Shown one piece after another: positions 28,821-38,613 of a DNA stretch of 64,000 bases. The position numbers were made by a program, and so were the translations under genes. The DNA lies in the NCBI GenBank assembly GCA_963780865.1, contig CAWADT010000031.1, positions 1 to 64,000 on the forward strand. Reading direction: 5' to 3'. Positions within the stretch are counted from its first letter, which is position 1. Each line of letters starts with the position of its first letter. The stretch is from FEN-1073 sp963780865. Its GTDB lineage: Bacteria; Chloroflexota; Anaerolineae; Anaerolineales; RBG-16-64-43. The notes beneath the pieces were generated by a model. It was not told the DNA's origin. It worked only from the letters and a program-made list of their open reading frames with translations, and made no database searches.

Positions 28821-30377
28821 TTATGAGGATTCCTTCCTCCCCAATCCGCGTTCGATAAGGACAATGGCATCATCCTTTGACGTCACTTCCCCGGCCGCCT
28901 GGGCTTCCCGCAGAGCATCCAGGAGTTCCCCGATATTCGGGCCGGGGGCAAGCCCGAAGCGGAGGATTAAATCGTCCCCCGAAAGCAGCGGCGCCGGCCG
29001 GATCATTTCCTCCGCGCGTTCGAAATACCCTTCCAAGAGCGAGTGCGCCGTCTCCACCGCGGATTGCCATGTCTCCGCCGGCATCTCCGGGCCGAAGGTG
29101 GCGAGCGTATCGGCTAGAAAAAGAAGACAGACGGCAACTCCGCTCGGTCCGGTGGCGCGGAAGAAACGGAACACCGCCCTGCGGGTGACCGGCCCGCCGG
29201 ACTGCAGCAGAAGCGGCCGCATGTGGTTTCGGACGATCTGGGAGACGTACTGGATTTCCTCATTGGAGAAACGTAGCGCGGCGGCGCGCCTCAGCGCCCA
29301 TTCCGCCCCCAATTGTTCGTGCCCGAGGTAATGGGTCTGGCCCGCGATATCGATGCTTTCCGTTTCCGGTTTGGCGGCGTCGTGGAGAACGGCCGCCAGG
29401 AACAGCAGCCCGCGCGCGGAACGCTCGTCGGAAAGCGGGCGCGTCAAATACTCTTCGAGCGCCGGTTGAAATCGGCGGAGCCGGTGACGCGCCAGACCCA
29501 GCTTGAGGTCGGCCGCGCGCTCCGTCTCCGGGGGAGCGGCGAGGACATCGGCGAGCACTTCGAGGTTCTCGACCGTCCGCAGCGTGTGTTCCCAAATGTT
29601 TTGGCGCTGCGGAGGAGGGACTCGCGTTTCCGCCAGGCCGGCCGTCTCGGGAAGGATAACCCGCAGAATCCCGAGCGCTTCGAGGGAGTGGATCGCCGCA
29701 CCGACGTTCTTCCCGGCCAGGATGCGGAAGAATTCGTCGCGGACCCGCTCGGCGGAAACCTTCCGAAGCAGCGCGGCCCCGGCCCGCAGCTGTTCCTTGG
29801 TTTCCTTCTCCAAACGGAATCCAAGCTGCGTGGCGAGGCGGATGGCGCGAATGACGCGCACCGGGTCGTCGGCCACGGCATGGGGCGAACACGCGCGGAG
29901 AATTCCCGCGCGCACGTCGCGTTCCCCTCCGAGCGGATCGATCATCGTCCCCGGATCGGCGAGCGGGACGGCAATCGCATTGACGGTAAAATCGCGCGCC
30001 TGCAGATCCTCGCGGATGGTGGCCGCGCGGAGCGAGGCGAAATCCAGCGTGTAGCGCACAGAGGGGCGGGAATCGGGAGCCGTTGATCCACGGACCAGGA
30101 TGACGCGGCCGATCCCGCGCTGCGCATCCAGCGCATAAAAAGCCGCTCGGAGCGCGCCGGCCGCCGCTTTGGCCGCTTGGATGCCGTCGCCCCTCAGGAT
30201 GATGTCGATGTCGGTGGAGGATCGTCCCAGGAGCGAATCGCGGACCGCTCCCCCCACCAGGTACGCTTCGTCCGGCGGCAGGTGCGCCCGGATTTGTTCC
30301 ACGATCGCGGGAAGCGGAATGCTTCCCGCGTGAGAGGAGCCGCTTGCCCGCGGAGGGTTCTCCCGTTCGGTTTCCAT
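28821..30377 (-). CDS. tRNA nucleotidyltransferase / poly(A) polymerase family protein with HD domain
   Basis: 518 residues. The head domain has AYLVGGAVRDSLLGR and the metal-binding DIDII, the class II nucleotidyltransferase signature. It is followed by the RDFTVNAIAV motif and DPLGG, then the RNA-binding neck with DDPVRVIRAIRLATQLGF. A C-terminal HD-type metal site appears in AAVLHDAAKPET. The family adds CCA to tRNA 3' ends or makes poly(A) tails. Since neither tRNA gene here encodes CCA, a CCA-adding role is likely, although some bacteria split C- and A-addition between two enzymes. The frame is intact. It follows hpt by one base in the minus-strand cluster tdk-hpt-this gene. Confidence 0.87.
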   Translation of the reverse strand: METERENPPRASGSSHAGSIPLPAIVEQIRAHLPPDEAYLVGGAVRDSLLGRSSTDIDIILRGDGIQAAKAAAGALRAAFYALDAQRGIGRVILVRGSTAPDSRPSVRYTLDFASLRAATIREDLQARDFTVNAIAVPLADPGTMIDPLGGERDVRAGILRACSPHAVADDPVRVIRAIRLATQLGFRLEKETKEQLRAGAALLRKVSAERVRDEFFRILAGKNVGAAIHSLEALGILRVILPETAGLAETRVPPPQRQNIWEHTLRTVENLEVLADVLAAPPETERAADLKLGLARHRLRRFQPALEEYLTRPLSDERSARGLLFLAAVLHDAAKPETESIDIAGQTHYLGHEQLGAEWALRRAAALRFSNEEIQYVSQIVRNHMRPLLLQSGGPVTRRAVFRFFRATGPSGVAVCLLFLADTLATFGPEMPAETWQSAVETAHSLLEGYFERAEEMIRPAPLLSGDDLILRFGLAPGPNIGELLDALREAQAAGEVTSKDDAIVLIERGLGRKESS

Positions 30378-30378
30378 T

Positions 30379-30943
30379 TCAGACCGGTTCCTCCGCCGGC
30401 TTTCCCGTTACCGCGATGAACGGCAGATTCCGAAAATACTCGTCGATATCCAGCCCGTACCCGAACACAAAACGATCCGGGATGGCAAATCCCCGATAGC
30501 GCAGCGGAACGGCCACCTCCCGCCGCTGGGTTTTATCCAGCAGGACGCAAACTTCCAAGGTCCGCGGTTTTCGCGCGCGCAGCAGTTCCAACACTGTTGC
30601 CAGCGTTCGGCCGCTATCGACGATGTCTTCCACGAGCAGGACGTCCCGCCCGGCGATGGACGCCGTGAGGTCGAGGGTGATCCGCGCTTGTCCGGGCGAC
30701 TGCGCGCGCGCCGATTCCATAGGAGGAGACCGCCATAAAATCCACGGCATGCGGGATGGTCAGGCAGCGCATCAGGTCCGAAAGGAAGATCACCGCGCCG
30801 CGCAGGATGCAAAGTAAAAGCAAATCCGCATCGGCGTAATCGCGGCTGATCTCCGCGGCCAATTCCGCCACCCGGGATTGCAGCTGGCTGGAGGAAATCA
30901 GCATTTCCGGATTCAGAGCGGGAATCTTTTGGGAGGGTGTCAT
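30379..30943 (-). CDS. hpt: Hypoxanthine phosphoribosyltransferase (one frameshift)
   Basis: Purine-salvage enzyme that makes IMP or GMP from hypoxanthine/guanine and PRPP. The N-terminal part has LLLLCILRGAVIFLSDL and AVSSYG. The PRPP-binding loop VLLVEDIVDSGRTL and the base-binding DRFVFGYGLD are in a second frame from about 30720. Deleting one base in the GGAATC stretch yields SSYGSARAQSPG, the normal sequence around the flexible loop, so the break is probably artificial. The ATG overlaps the tdk stop (ATGA). Confidence 0.92.
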
Positions 30944-31519
30944 TCGCGGGGCACCGAATGATGCGCGCGGCAGCGTGCTTCATAGAGTTCGCCGGCTCCC
31001 ACCACGACCACCGGAGTCCAGCAAACGCGCCGGCTTGCCGTTGACCAGGCGCTGGGTGCGCGAAGCGGGTTCGCCGCAGACCATGCAGATGGCTTGGAGT
31101 TTGTCGAGCCGTTCGGCTTCGGCCATGAGCATCGGCATCGGGCCGAAGGGTTCGCCGCGGAAGTCGGTATCCAGTCCGGCGACGATCACCCGCAATCCGG
31201 AGGCGACCATCCGGCTCACCGCCGGAAGAATGTCGTCGTCGAAGAATTGCGCTTCGTCGATCGCCACCACGCTGGTGTCGTCCTCCACGGCGCGCAGGAT
31301 TTCTTCGGCGGCGCGGACGGGGGAGGCGTCGAATTCCGCGCCGGCGTGCGAAGTCAGTTTGCCGAAATCCAATCCCGCGTAGCGCGCATCCAGCGCCGGA
31401 AAGAACACCTGGACCTTCTGGCGGGCGATGCGCGCCCGGCGCAGCCGGCGGATCAGTTCGTCGGTTTTCCCGCTGAACATCGGTCCGGTGATCACTTCCA
31501 GGGAACCCGTGGCGGGCAT
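30940..31519 (-). CDS. tdk: Thymidine kinase, type II (one frameshift near the 3' end)
   Basis: Phosphorylates thymidine for salvage. The P-loop is GPMFSGKT, the DxxxF catalytic segment is AIDEAQFF, and the zinc-site cysteines occur in CMVCGEP and, after the shift, EARCRAHH. One surplus base near 31015 (GACTCCGG) separates the main frame from the ending DPVVVVGAGELYEARC. Corrected length is about 192 residues, normal for TK1-like enzymes. ATG 31519 has AGAGGAA upstream; earlier in-frame codons have no support. Confidence 0.92.
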
Positions 31520-31704
31520 GCGTTTTCCTCTTTGCAATCCGAAACAAGTGTACCGCAGAAAAAATTTCCGGTTTGCACACCGCGAACTGTCCCGAAGCAC
31601 TCCGGCCTCGGTTGACCTCCCGCAAATCAGCGAAGATGGTTTTCCTTCAAGGAAAAAAATATGTCGCGTGATTTGCCCGGAAGGGCATTGGATTGCGAGC
31701 GGGT

Positions 31705-31736
31705 AAATAAAACCGGGCAGTCCATGACTGCCCGGT
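31705..31736 (-). terminator. Rho-independent terminator behind the L31 gene
   Basis: A perfect 11-bp stem, ACCGGGCAGTC (31712-31722) and GACTGCCCGGT (31726-31736), loop of 3. On the minus strand it is followed by TTTTATTT. It separates the ribosomal-protein operon from tdk-hpt. Confidence 0.88.
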
Positions 31737-31763
31737 CGGCGATTACGAAAAAGATTTTGGCGC

Positions 31764-32255
31764 TCAGGCCGCTTTCGTTTCTTCCGGTTCCGGTTGCGCC
31801 GCATCGCCCGGCAGCACGAACCCGCGCGTGCGCAGCCGTTTCTTGAGATCGATCAGGCTCTTGCGGCCGAACCCATCAATGGCCAGCAGAGCATCGTCGC
31901 CCTGGGCGAGCTTTTCCAAAGCCTGGCTGATCTTCTCGACTCCGGCTTTTTGCAGCGCGCCTTCGGCCCGCTCGCCGAGTTCCAGGATGGCCACCGGCTG
32001 GTCGGTCGAGGTTTTGGCGGATTCGCGCGCCTTCTGATCGGCGACGTACGCGGAGCGCGCCTCCAATTTTTTATAGAAGCGATCCACCTGGCCTTCGGTA
32101 TCGACGATGCGTTGTTCGCCGGTGAAGAGCGGGTGGCATTTGGAGCAGATGTCGGTATGGATCGTTTCCACCGTAGATCCGGTGTGCCAGGTGTTGCCGC
32201 AGGCGCAGATCACGGTGGCGTTCGGGAAATACTTGGGATGGATTTTCTCTTTCAT
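31764..32255 (-). CDS. rpmE: Ribosomal protein bL31 with fused alpha-CTD-like helix-hairpin-helix domain
   Basis: 163 residues, more than twice the usual 65-75 of bL31. Residues 1-66 are a normal zinc-type bL31 (MKEKIHPKY, cysteines 17, 19, 37 and 40, HPLFTG, VDRFYKK). After a charged linker, residues 88-146 read VAILELGERAEGALQKAGV ... LLAIDGFGRKSLIDLKKRL. That matches the RNA polymerase alpha-subunit C-terminal domain pattern (LxLSxRxxNCLKRAGI ... LxxIxNFGxKSLxEIKxKL). The frame is intact and ends in an acidic tail before a terminator. The bL31 half should sit at the ribosomal central protuberance. The added domain may bind nucleic acid or a factor; this is inferred. Confidence 0.88.
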   Translation of the reverse strand: MKEKIHPKYFPNATVICACGNTWHTGSTVETIHTDICSKCHPLFTGEQRIVDTEGQVDRFYKKLEARSAYVADQKARESAKTSTDQPVAILELGERAEGALQKAGVEKISQALEKLAQGDDALLAIDGFGRKSLIDLKKRLRTRGFVLPGDAAQPEPEETKAA

Positions 32256-32321
32256 GAGGTCCTCGTTCCGGTCGTCCAGAGCCCGAAGTGGATCCGGGCC
32301 GCTGGTGGCCGGGAAATGCCG

Positions 32322-32591
32322 CTAGGCGGCTTGAGCTTCCCGGGGCAGTACGCTCACCTGCTTGCGCCCGCCGCGGGCAAAATCGAATGTGACAACCCCG
32401 TCGATCGTGGCAAAGAGCGTGTCGTCCTTGCCGCAGGCGACGTTTTGGCCGGGATGGATGCGCGTCCCGCGCTGGCGGACGATGATCGTGCCGGCGTGGA
32501 TGAATTGTCCGCCGTATCGTTTCACTCCCAGTCGTTGGGACTGGCTGTCGCGGTTATTCCGGCTGGAGCCGGCGCCTTTTTTATGAGCCAT
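32322..32591 (-). CDS. rpmA: Ribosomal protein bL27
   Basis: 89 residues. The family N-terminus MAHKKGAGSSRNNRDSQSQRLG and core GGQFIHAGTIIVRQRGTRIHPG are nearly canonical. L27 contacts the peptidyl-transferase centre. No N-terminal cleaved extension of the Firmicutes type is present. It lies 21 bases after rplU and precedes the L31 gene, forming rplU-rpmA-rpmE. Confidence 0.97.
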   Translation of the reverse strand: MAHKKGAGSSRNNRDSQSQRLGVKRYGGQFIHAGTIIVRQRGTRIHPGQNVACGKDDTLFATIDGVVTFDFARGGRKQVSVLPREAQAA

Positions 32592-32612
32592 GGTCCTTCC
32601 TCCTTCGATCCG

Positions 32613-32933
32613 CTACTTGCCGGGGACAATTTTCTCGACGCGCACCCGGGTGTATTCCTGACGGTGGCCCTGGGTTTTGCGATAGCGCATCTTGCTTTTG
32701 TAATGAAACACCCTGATCTTCGGACCGCGGATATGTTCCACCACCGTGCCCTTGACCTTGGCGCCGGTAATAGTCGGCGAGCCGACCTGCACTTTGCCGT
32801 CGTCGGCCAGGAGCAGCACTTCCTCAAATTGGCAGGATTTTTCGGGTTCGATGGTCAGACGGTCAACTTCGAGGATGGAGCCTTCCACCGCGCGGTATTG
32901 TTTGCCGCCGCTTTGAACGATAGCGTACTTCAT
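32613..32933 (-). CDS. rplU: Ribosomal protein bL21
   Basis: 106 residues. MKYAIVQSGGKQYRAVEGS and the closing YKSKMRYRKTQGHRQEYTRV are diagnostic of L21, which binds 23S rRNA. ATG 32933 has AAGGAGAG upstream; the reading frame continues open to 33149 but without initiation signals. First gene of the rplU-rpmA-rpmE operon. Confidence 0.97.
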   Translation of the reverse strand: MKYAIVQSGGKQYRAVEGSILEVDRLTIEPEKSCQFEEVLLLADDGKVQVGSPTITGAKVKGTVVEHIRGPKIRVFHYKSKMRYRKTQGHRQEYTRVRVEKIVPGK

Positions 32934-33221
32934 TCTGCTCTCCTTCTTGGGCCGGCGGCCACGCCCACTGGGGCCCGGACGCCGGGGGAGGGTATTCACA
33001 CGCATGCCCCGGCGTTCCGCATCCGGGGCAAGAGAGAACATTATACCGCTCTTGGAATGGGTGTCAACCGGGCGCCAGTCCCGGCGCCTAGGAGAATGAT
33101 TTCTGCAAATTTCAGGCCGTTGCACGCGGTCAGAGAAAACGAAACGCAATCCGGAAACCGGATAACTCCAAAATAAATCCCGGTTTCATCGTCTGGGTCG
33201 GGGAAAAACCCGACTTCCAGA

Positions 33222-36146
33222 TCAGGAGAGAACCGATAGAATTCTCTGTTTGATCTCGTCGTCCAACTGCGCCGCGCGGGAGAGCGAAACCAGCCCCCAG
33301 GCGACGGATTTGCGGACGTCCCTGTCCTCGTCGGAAAGCGCGGCGATCAACGGCTCGACGGCGCGCGGGTCGCCGATCTTCCCCAGCACCTCGGTGGCGG
33401 CTTTGCGCATCCGCCACTCCCGAACTTGCAGCGCGCTGATCAGCGGCTCGACCGACGGCGCGCCGATTTTAATCAGTGCCTCGGCGGCGGCCTCGCGCAC
33501 TTTGAAATATTCGTCGCGGAGCATGGCAATCAGCGGTTCGACGGCGCGCGGGTCGCCGATCTTGCCAAGCGCTTCGGCGGCGGCTTTGCGGATCATGTAC
33601 CAGACGCCGTTTTTCAGGGCGCCGATGAGCGGATCAACGGCGCGCGAGTCGCCGATCTTCCCGAGCGCTTCGGCGCAGGACATACAGACCCCGAAATATT
33701 CATCCCCCAGCGACGCGATCAGCGGTTCCACGGCCGGTTCGCCGATTTTGCCCAGCGCGTCGACGGCGGCTTTGCATAAATCCTCGTTCTCGCTTTTCAG
33801 GGTGGCGATCAGCGGTTCCACCGCCGGCTCGCCGATCTCGCCCAAGGCGGCCACGACCGCCTGGCGTTCCTGCCATTCGTCGTGCGATAGCGATTCCTGG
33901 TCTTTCAAGCGCGGTGATCAGCGGTTCGACGGCCGGGGTTCCGATGGCGACGCATTGGTCCCACTCGCGCTTGACGATCCAATAATAGGCGCCGGCTTCA
34001 TCCTGGGCGGGTTGCCAATCGAGCTTGATCAGGATGGCGACGGCGGCCCGGCGAACGTCCTTGTTTTCGAAGCTGAGCGTGTTCACCAGCGGTTCGATCG
34101 CGGCGGTGCCGATCTTTCCCAGCGCGAGCGCGGCCACCTCGCGGACGGGGATATTTTCATCCTTGAGCGCGAGGATAAGCGGATCGACGGCGCGGGCGTC
34201 GCCGATCTTGCCCAGCACATCGATGGCCGCCAGGCGCACCTCCGGCCGCTCGTCCTTCAGTTCGTCGATCAGCGGCTCGACGGCGGCTTCTCCCAGCTTG
34301 ATCAGCGCCTCGGCCGAGGCGTCGTGCACGTCGGCGCTGTGGTCCTTGAGGGTTTCGATCAGCGGGAGGACGGCGCGGGCGTCGCCGATCATGCCGAGCG
34401 CCTCGACCGACGCCACCCGCACGATTCTGCGAGACGTACTTCATCGCGGCGATGAGCGGCTCAACCGCGCGGGCGTCGCCGATTTGCCCGAGGGCCCGGG
34501 CGGCGGCTTCGCGGATGAAAATATATTTTTCCGAAAGCTCACCGATCAGCACTTTCTCGGCTTCCGGATCCCTCTCTTTGCGCTTGGCGAGCGTCGCCTC
34601 GAATAATTCGTAATAGTCCCATTCCAGCGCCCGGATGAGGGGTTCGACGGCGCGCGAATCGCCAATTCGGCCGAGCGCCTCGGCGGCGGCTTTGCGCAGA
34701 TCCTCGCTTTCGCTTTCGAGCGTGCCGATCAAGGGCTCCACGGCGAAGGGATTGCCGGTCTTCCCCAGCGCCTCTGCGGCCGCCTCGCGTACGCGGTTGT
34801 TGGCGTCCCCCAACGCTTCCAGCAGCGGTTCGAAGGCGTTCTTATCGCCGATGTTGCCGAGGGATTCGGCGGCCGCTTTGCGCACCGACCAGCTTTCATC
34901 CCGCAGGGCGGCGATGAGCGGCCGGACCGCCTTTCCGTGCCCGATTTTTCCGAGCGTCTCCGCGGCGGTGTCGCGCACGGCACCGTTCTCATCCCCCAGC
35001 GAGAGGACCAGCGGCTCGATGACGCGCGGGTCGTTGATCTTTCCGAAAACCAGGACGATCGCTTTGCGGATCTCCGGGTCTTTAATATTCCGCATGTCCA
35101 AAAGCGGCGTGATGGCTTGCGGGCCGAGGGCGGCGCATTTGACCCAGTTCTGTTTCGCGATCCAGTAGTACGCGCCCGTCTCGTCGTTCCCGGGATGCCA
35201 GCCGAGTTTATCCAGCGACTCGGCCGCGCATTGGTGGACTTTCTTGTCGATATCCCGCAGCGCGGTCTGCAGCGGAGCGACGGCGGGTTGTCCGAGTTTG
35301 GCGAGCGCATCCGAGGCGGCGGACCGCACGGACCAATCCTCGTCTCGGATCGCGGCGATCAGCGGCGTCAAGGGCGCGCGGATCGCCGATCCGGCCGAGC
35401 GCCTGGGCGGCGGTCGACGGGCACGATCCGCTCGCGCAGGGCGGAGAGGAGCAATTCGACGGCCGGACGTTCCGGCTTTGCCCAATGCGTCGGCGGCGGC
35501 CTGGCGGACATCGTCGTTTGGGTCGTGGAGGGCGCGGGCGATCGGCTCGAGAGCGATGGGATCGCCGATCTCTCCCAGCGCCCGAAGGGCGGCCAGGCGC
35601 ACGTCGCTCTCCTCGTCGCCCATCGCCGCCAGGAGCGGTTCGACGGCGGGATCGCCGATCCGGGTGAACGCTTCCGTAACCTCGTTGCCGATGTACTTCC
35701 AGCCGGAATTCCTGAGCAGGGCGATCATTGGCTGAATGGCGCGCGAATCGCCGATCTTGCCGAGCACTTCAACGGCCGCTCGGCAATCCGACCAGTTGCG
35801 ATCCACGAGCTGCTCGAGCAGCGGAGCGACGGCGGGCTGGCCGATCTCGCTGATCGGTTCCCAGACTTTTTTGGAAATCCAATAATACGTGCTGGCTTCA
35901 TCTTTGCGCGGATGCCATTGAAGAAGATCGAGCGCCGCGGCGACCGAGCGGCGGACGTCTTTATCTTCATCCTTTAAGCGCGATGGTCAGGGGTTCGATC
36001 GCGACGGGGTCTTGCAGGGCGCCCAGCGCCTCGGCGGCTGCCTTGCGGATGTTCCAGGCATCCCGATAGCCAAGGGCTTTTATCAGGCCTTGGACCTGGC
36101 GCGCGTCTTTCATCCGTTCAATATTGGGGGGGCCGACATGGAACAT
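33222..36146 (-). CDS. Giant HEAT-repeat (PBS-lyase-type) protein with recurring WxP..AYYWI inserts (six frameshifts)
   Basis: Reconstructed length is about 970 residues. It consists almost wholly of ~31-residue HEAT repeats (AAEALGKIGDPRAVEPLI and variants). Three degenerate repeats carry a distinct insert: QWHPRKDEASTYYWI (near 35890), GWHPGNDETGAYYWI (near 35180) and DWQPAQDEAGAYYWI (near 34005), each followed by W, then IG.PAV.PL. Shifts near 35978, 35475, 35420, 35385, 34433 and 33907 are each resolved by removing one base. ATG 36146 (MFHVGPPN) has GGAGAGGG upstream. There is no signal peptide, so a cytoplasmic scaffold is likely. Related HEAT proteins act in phycobilin lyases or as assembly scaffolds; no lyase residues are identifiable. 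Confidence 0.8.
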
Positions 36147-36505
36147 GCTTCCCTCTCCTCGAGCCACGATCGACCTTGCCCGATGGTTTTTCCCCCGCTC
36201 CCGACGGGAGGAAAATCATCCCTCGCGGTCGAGGGGCAGGTCCGAACACAGAATAATACCAAGGAAAAATGCAAGGAGAAATAAGACTTTGCACCGTGGA
36301 ATCTAACACATCGGCTTGCTGGCTAAATATAGGAGAAAAGTCGCATGGAAAACGCCGCCGGATTTGGAGGCGCAGTGTACGGAGGTTCCCCAAAATCCTT
36401 GTCCGTGGATGCACGGAAGAACTTCCCTTTGGCAATGCAACGGAGGACCATAATGGACGCATGGAAAGACGCCACTATCTCGAGGAACAGCCGCGTCGGC
36501 CGGAC
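36147..36505. other. Intergenic region between the HEAT gene and the ABC permease
   Basis: No gene is supportable. A CCTCCCGTC / GACGGGAGG-like GC-rich inverted repeat lies around 36190-36215, and TGGTATTAT on the minus strand near 36255-36265 is a possible -10 for the HEAT gene. The rest is featureless. Confidence 0.45.
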
Positions 36506-37344
36506 CTAGGAGACTACCGTCGGGTATAGAAAAGTCCCGATCCAAACTAGAGCACCCGTGGCGATCGCAAGGATCACGATATCCCACCCGATTCCAAAGG
36601 TGCTCACCCATCCAGAGAGCATCAGGGCCCGCAGCGCATCCACTTCGTACGTCAGGGGATTGACGCGCGCCAGGACTTGCAGCCAACCCGGCATCAACGT
36701 AATCGGATAGATGGCGTTGCTCGCAAAAAAAAGGGGCATGGTCAGCACCTGGCCGATGCCCATGAATCGTTCGCGGGTTTTCACCAGGCAGGCGATGATC
36801 AGCGAAAAGGTGGAGAAGAAACACGACCCGAAGACGATGATCACCAGAACGCCGAGCAGCGCGAGCGGGTTCCAGTTGATCTTGACGCCCAGCAGCAAGC
36901 GCCAGCACATAGATGATCACCGCCTGCGAGAAACTGCGCACGCTCGCCGAGAGCGCTTTGCCCAGCACCAACGCCGCGCGCGGCGTTGGACTAGCCAGGA
37001 ACTTATGCACGATGCCCAGATCGCGCTCCCAGATAATGGCGATGCCGTAAAAGATGGAGACGAACAGGACGCTCTGGGCAAGGATGCCGGGCGCCATGTA
37101 ATCGATGTAGGGAATGTTGCCGGTGGGAATGGCGCGGATCTTGGTGAATACCTGGCCGAACACCAGCAGCCAAAGCGCCGGCTGGACCGCGCGGGTGACG
37201 AGTTCCGTCGCATCGTGGCTCAGCTTGCGAACTTCCAGCTCGGCGATGACGAAGGTTTTATCGATGAAGCGGAACAGCTCGCCCGAAAAACGGGGCCGGA
37301 CTAGCCCAGACGGCGCGCGACGCGCCGAGTTCTTGAGGTTTCAC
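36506..37344 (-). CDS. ABC-2 type exporter permease, DrrB-like (two frameshifts)
   Basis: Six-helix membrane subunit of a drug- or lipid-export ABC system. The pieces join as ELFRFIDKTFVIAELEVRKLSHD, then the body with PYIDYMAPGILAQSVLF and GIAIIWERDLGIVHKFLASP, then LLLGVKINWNPLAL and MGIGQVLTMPLFFASNAIYP, which is the ABC-2 signature region. Extra bases near 37284 (GGG) and 36902 separate them. Translation probably starts at GTG 37344, inside the end of the ATPase gene and behind GGAGG at spacing 7. The last 200 residues are in one clean frame to the stop at 36506. Confidence 0.85.
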
Positions 37345-38098
37345 GAAAGCTTCCTCCGGTTTCAATTTGATCTCCGGTGAAACGAATGAAGACGTCGTCC
37401 AAGGTTGCGGCAGGCGTGCCGAGCGCGGCTTTTAGATCTGCCGGGACTCCCACGGCAACCACCTTGCTGTGATGCATGATGGCAACGCGGCTGCAGAGCC
37501 GGTCGGCTTCCTCCATCAGATGGGTGGTAAGCAGAATCGTGGTCCCGTAATCGGTGCGTAACTGCTCAATCAGCCGCCAGACCGTCTGCCGCGCCACCGG
37601 ATCGAGCCCAGTGGTCGGTTCATCTAAAAAGAGAATCTTCGGGCGGTGCAGCATCGATTGCGCCACTTCCAAACGGCGGATCATCCCGCCGGAATAATCG
37701 CGCACCATCTTATCGGCCGAATCGGCCAGTCCCATGAACTCGAGCGCATCGTTCACGCGCAATTTCAACTCGCGCCTCGGAATGTCATATAACTTGCCCA
37801 TGATGGCCAGGTTTTCATACCCGGTCAACGTGCCGTCGGCCGAAAGCATCTGCGGTACGTAACCGATCACCCGGCGAACATTACCCGGGCGTTTGAGTAA
37901 ATCGAATCCGGCGATCACCGCATCGCCGGAAGTGGGCGGGAGCAGGGTTGTGAGCATCTTGATCGTGGTGGTTTTCCCCGCGCCGTTGGGGCCCAGCAAT
38001 CCGAAAATTTCACCCGGCTGGATCGCCAGGCAAAGTGAATCCACGGCGGTCATTTTTCCGAACTTCCGTGTAAGCGAGCGGGTTTCGAGAATAGACAT
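37301..38098 (-). CDS. ABC transporter ATP-binding protein, DrrA-like
   Basis: 265 residues. Walker A LLGPNGAGKTTTIK, signature YSGGMIRRLEVAQSML and Walker B ILFLDEPTTGLDP mark a daunorubicin-resistance-type export ATPase. The C-terminal segment TLDDVFIRFTGD is also characteristic of that group. ATG 38098 lies four bases after the MarR-gene stop and its 3' end overlaps the permease start, so marR-ATPase-permease is one operon. The exported compound is unknown. Confidence 0.93.
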   Translation of the reverse strand: MSILETRSLTRKFGKMTAVDSLCLAIQPGEIFGLLGPNGAGKTTTIKMLTTLLPPTSGDAVIAGFDLLKRPGNVRRVIGYVPQMLSADGTLTGYENLAIMGKLYDIPRRELKLRVNDALEFMGLADSADKMVRDYSGGMIRRLEVAQSMLHRPKILFLDEPTTGLDPVARQTVWRLIEQLRTDYGTTILLTTHLMEEADRLCSRVAIMHHSKVVAVGVPADLKAALGTPAATLDDVFIRFTGDQIETGGSFRETSRTRRVARRLG

Positions 38099-38102
38099 GG
38101 TT

Positions 38103-38567
38103 TCACCGATTTTCGCCGGCGGAGCCCGAAGGGCCGGGCCGGAAAAGTTTATCCAGGGTTTGCAGCGCGGCGGACAGGTGCGAACGGTCCGTTGTGGAGA
38201 GGATGGCGATTTTTTCCGCCAGCGCGTCTGCGGTTTCACTCCGAACCTTGTCCACCAGGGCGGTGCCCTTCGCGGTAAGCCGCAGAGCCACCCGCCGCCG
38301 GTCGGTTTTGGAATCTGGACGGTCCACCAATCCGCGCGCCACCAGACCCTGGACCATCTTGGAAACCGTCGGACAGGTCAGCCCAAGATGGTCCGCCACG
38401 GCTTTGAGGGGCGCGCCGGAATTCCCCTTGAGGAATAAAAGCGCGCGGAAAGCGGGGATGGGCAAATCCGCACCCCGACGGCGGCGCATCTCGGCCCGGA
38501 TGGCGCGCATGGCGAGTGGTACGGCGTCCAACAAAGTCCGCGAGACGGATTCCGGATCAGATTCCAT
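38103..38567 (-). CDS. MarR-family transcriptional regulator
   Basis: 154 residues with a winged-helix core: VADHLGLTCPTVSKMVQGLVARGLVDR is the recognition helix region and TDRRRVALRLTAKG is the wing. MarR proteins repress adjacent efflux genes and are released by small phenolic or toxic ligands. It is the first gene of the exporter operon. A 13-bp palindrome overlaps its -10 box, giving a direct case for autoregulation. Confidence 0.9.
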   Translation of the reverse strand: MESDPESVSRTLLDAVPLAMRAIRAEMRRRRGADLPIPAFRALLFLKGNSGAPLKAVADHLGLTCPTVSKMVQGLVARGLVDRPDSKTDRRRVALRLTAKGTALVDKVRSETADALAEKIAILSTTDRSHLSAALQTLDKLFRPGPSGSAGENR

Positions 38568-38576
38568 AATATTTAG

Positions 38577-38613
38577 ATAATCTAATTATAAGATAAACTA
38601 AACAATTGGTCAA
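38577..38613 (-). promoter_or_regulatory. Promoter and putative operator of the MarR-exporter operon
   Basis: On the minus strand TTGACC (38608-38613), a 17-base spacer and TATAAT (38585-38590) make a near-consensus promoter. The palindrome ATAAT-CTA-ATTAT (38577-38589) overlaps the -10 and the start point, the usual position of a MarR operator. The rest of the gap to gyrA (38614-38864) shows no gene. Confidence 0.75.

Noticed and set aside
30408..31625. Long minus-strand frame across hpt and tdk
   Set aside because: It is an out-of-frame reading of both genes; the only sensible stretches are the frame-shifted ends of Tdk and Hpt, which I assign to those genes.
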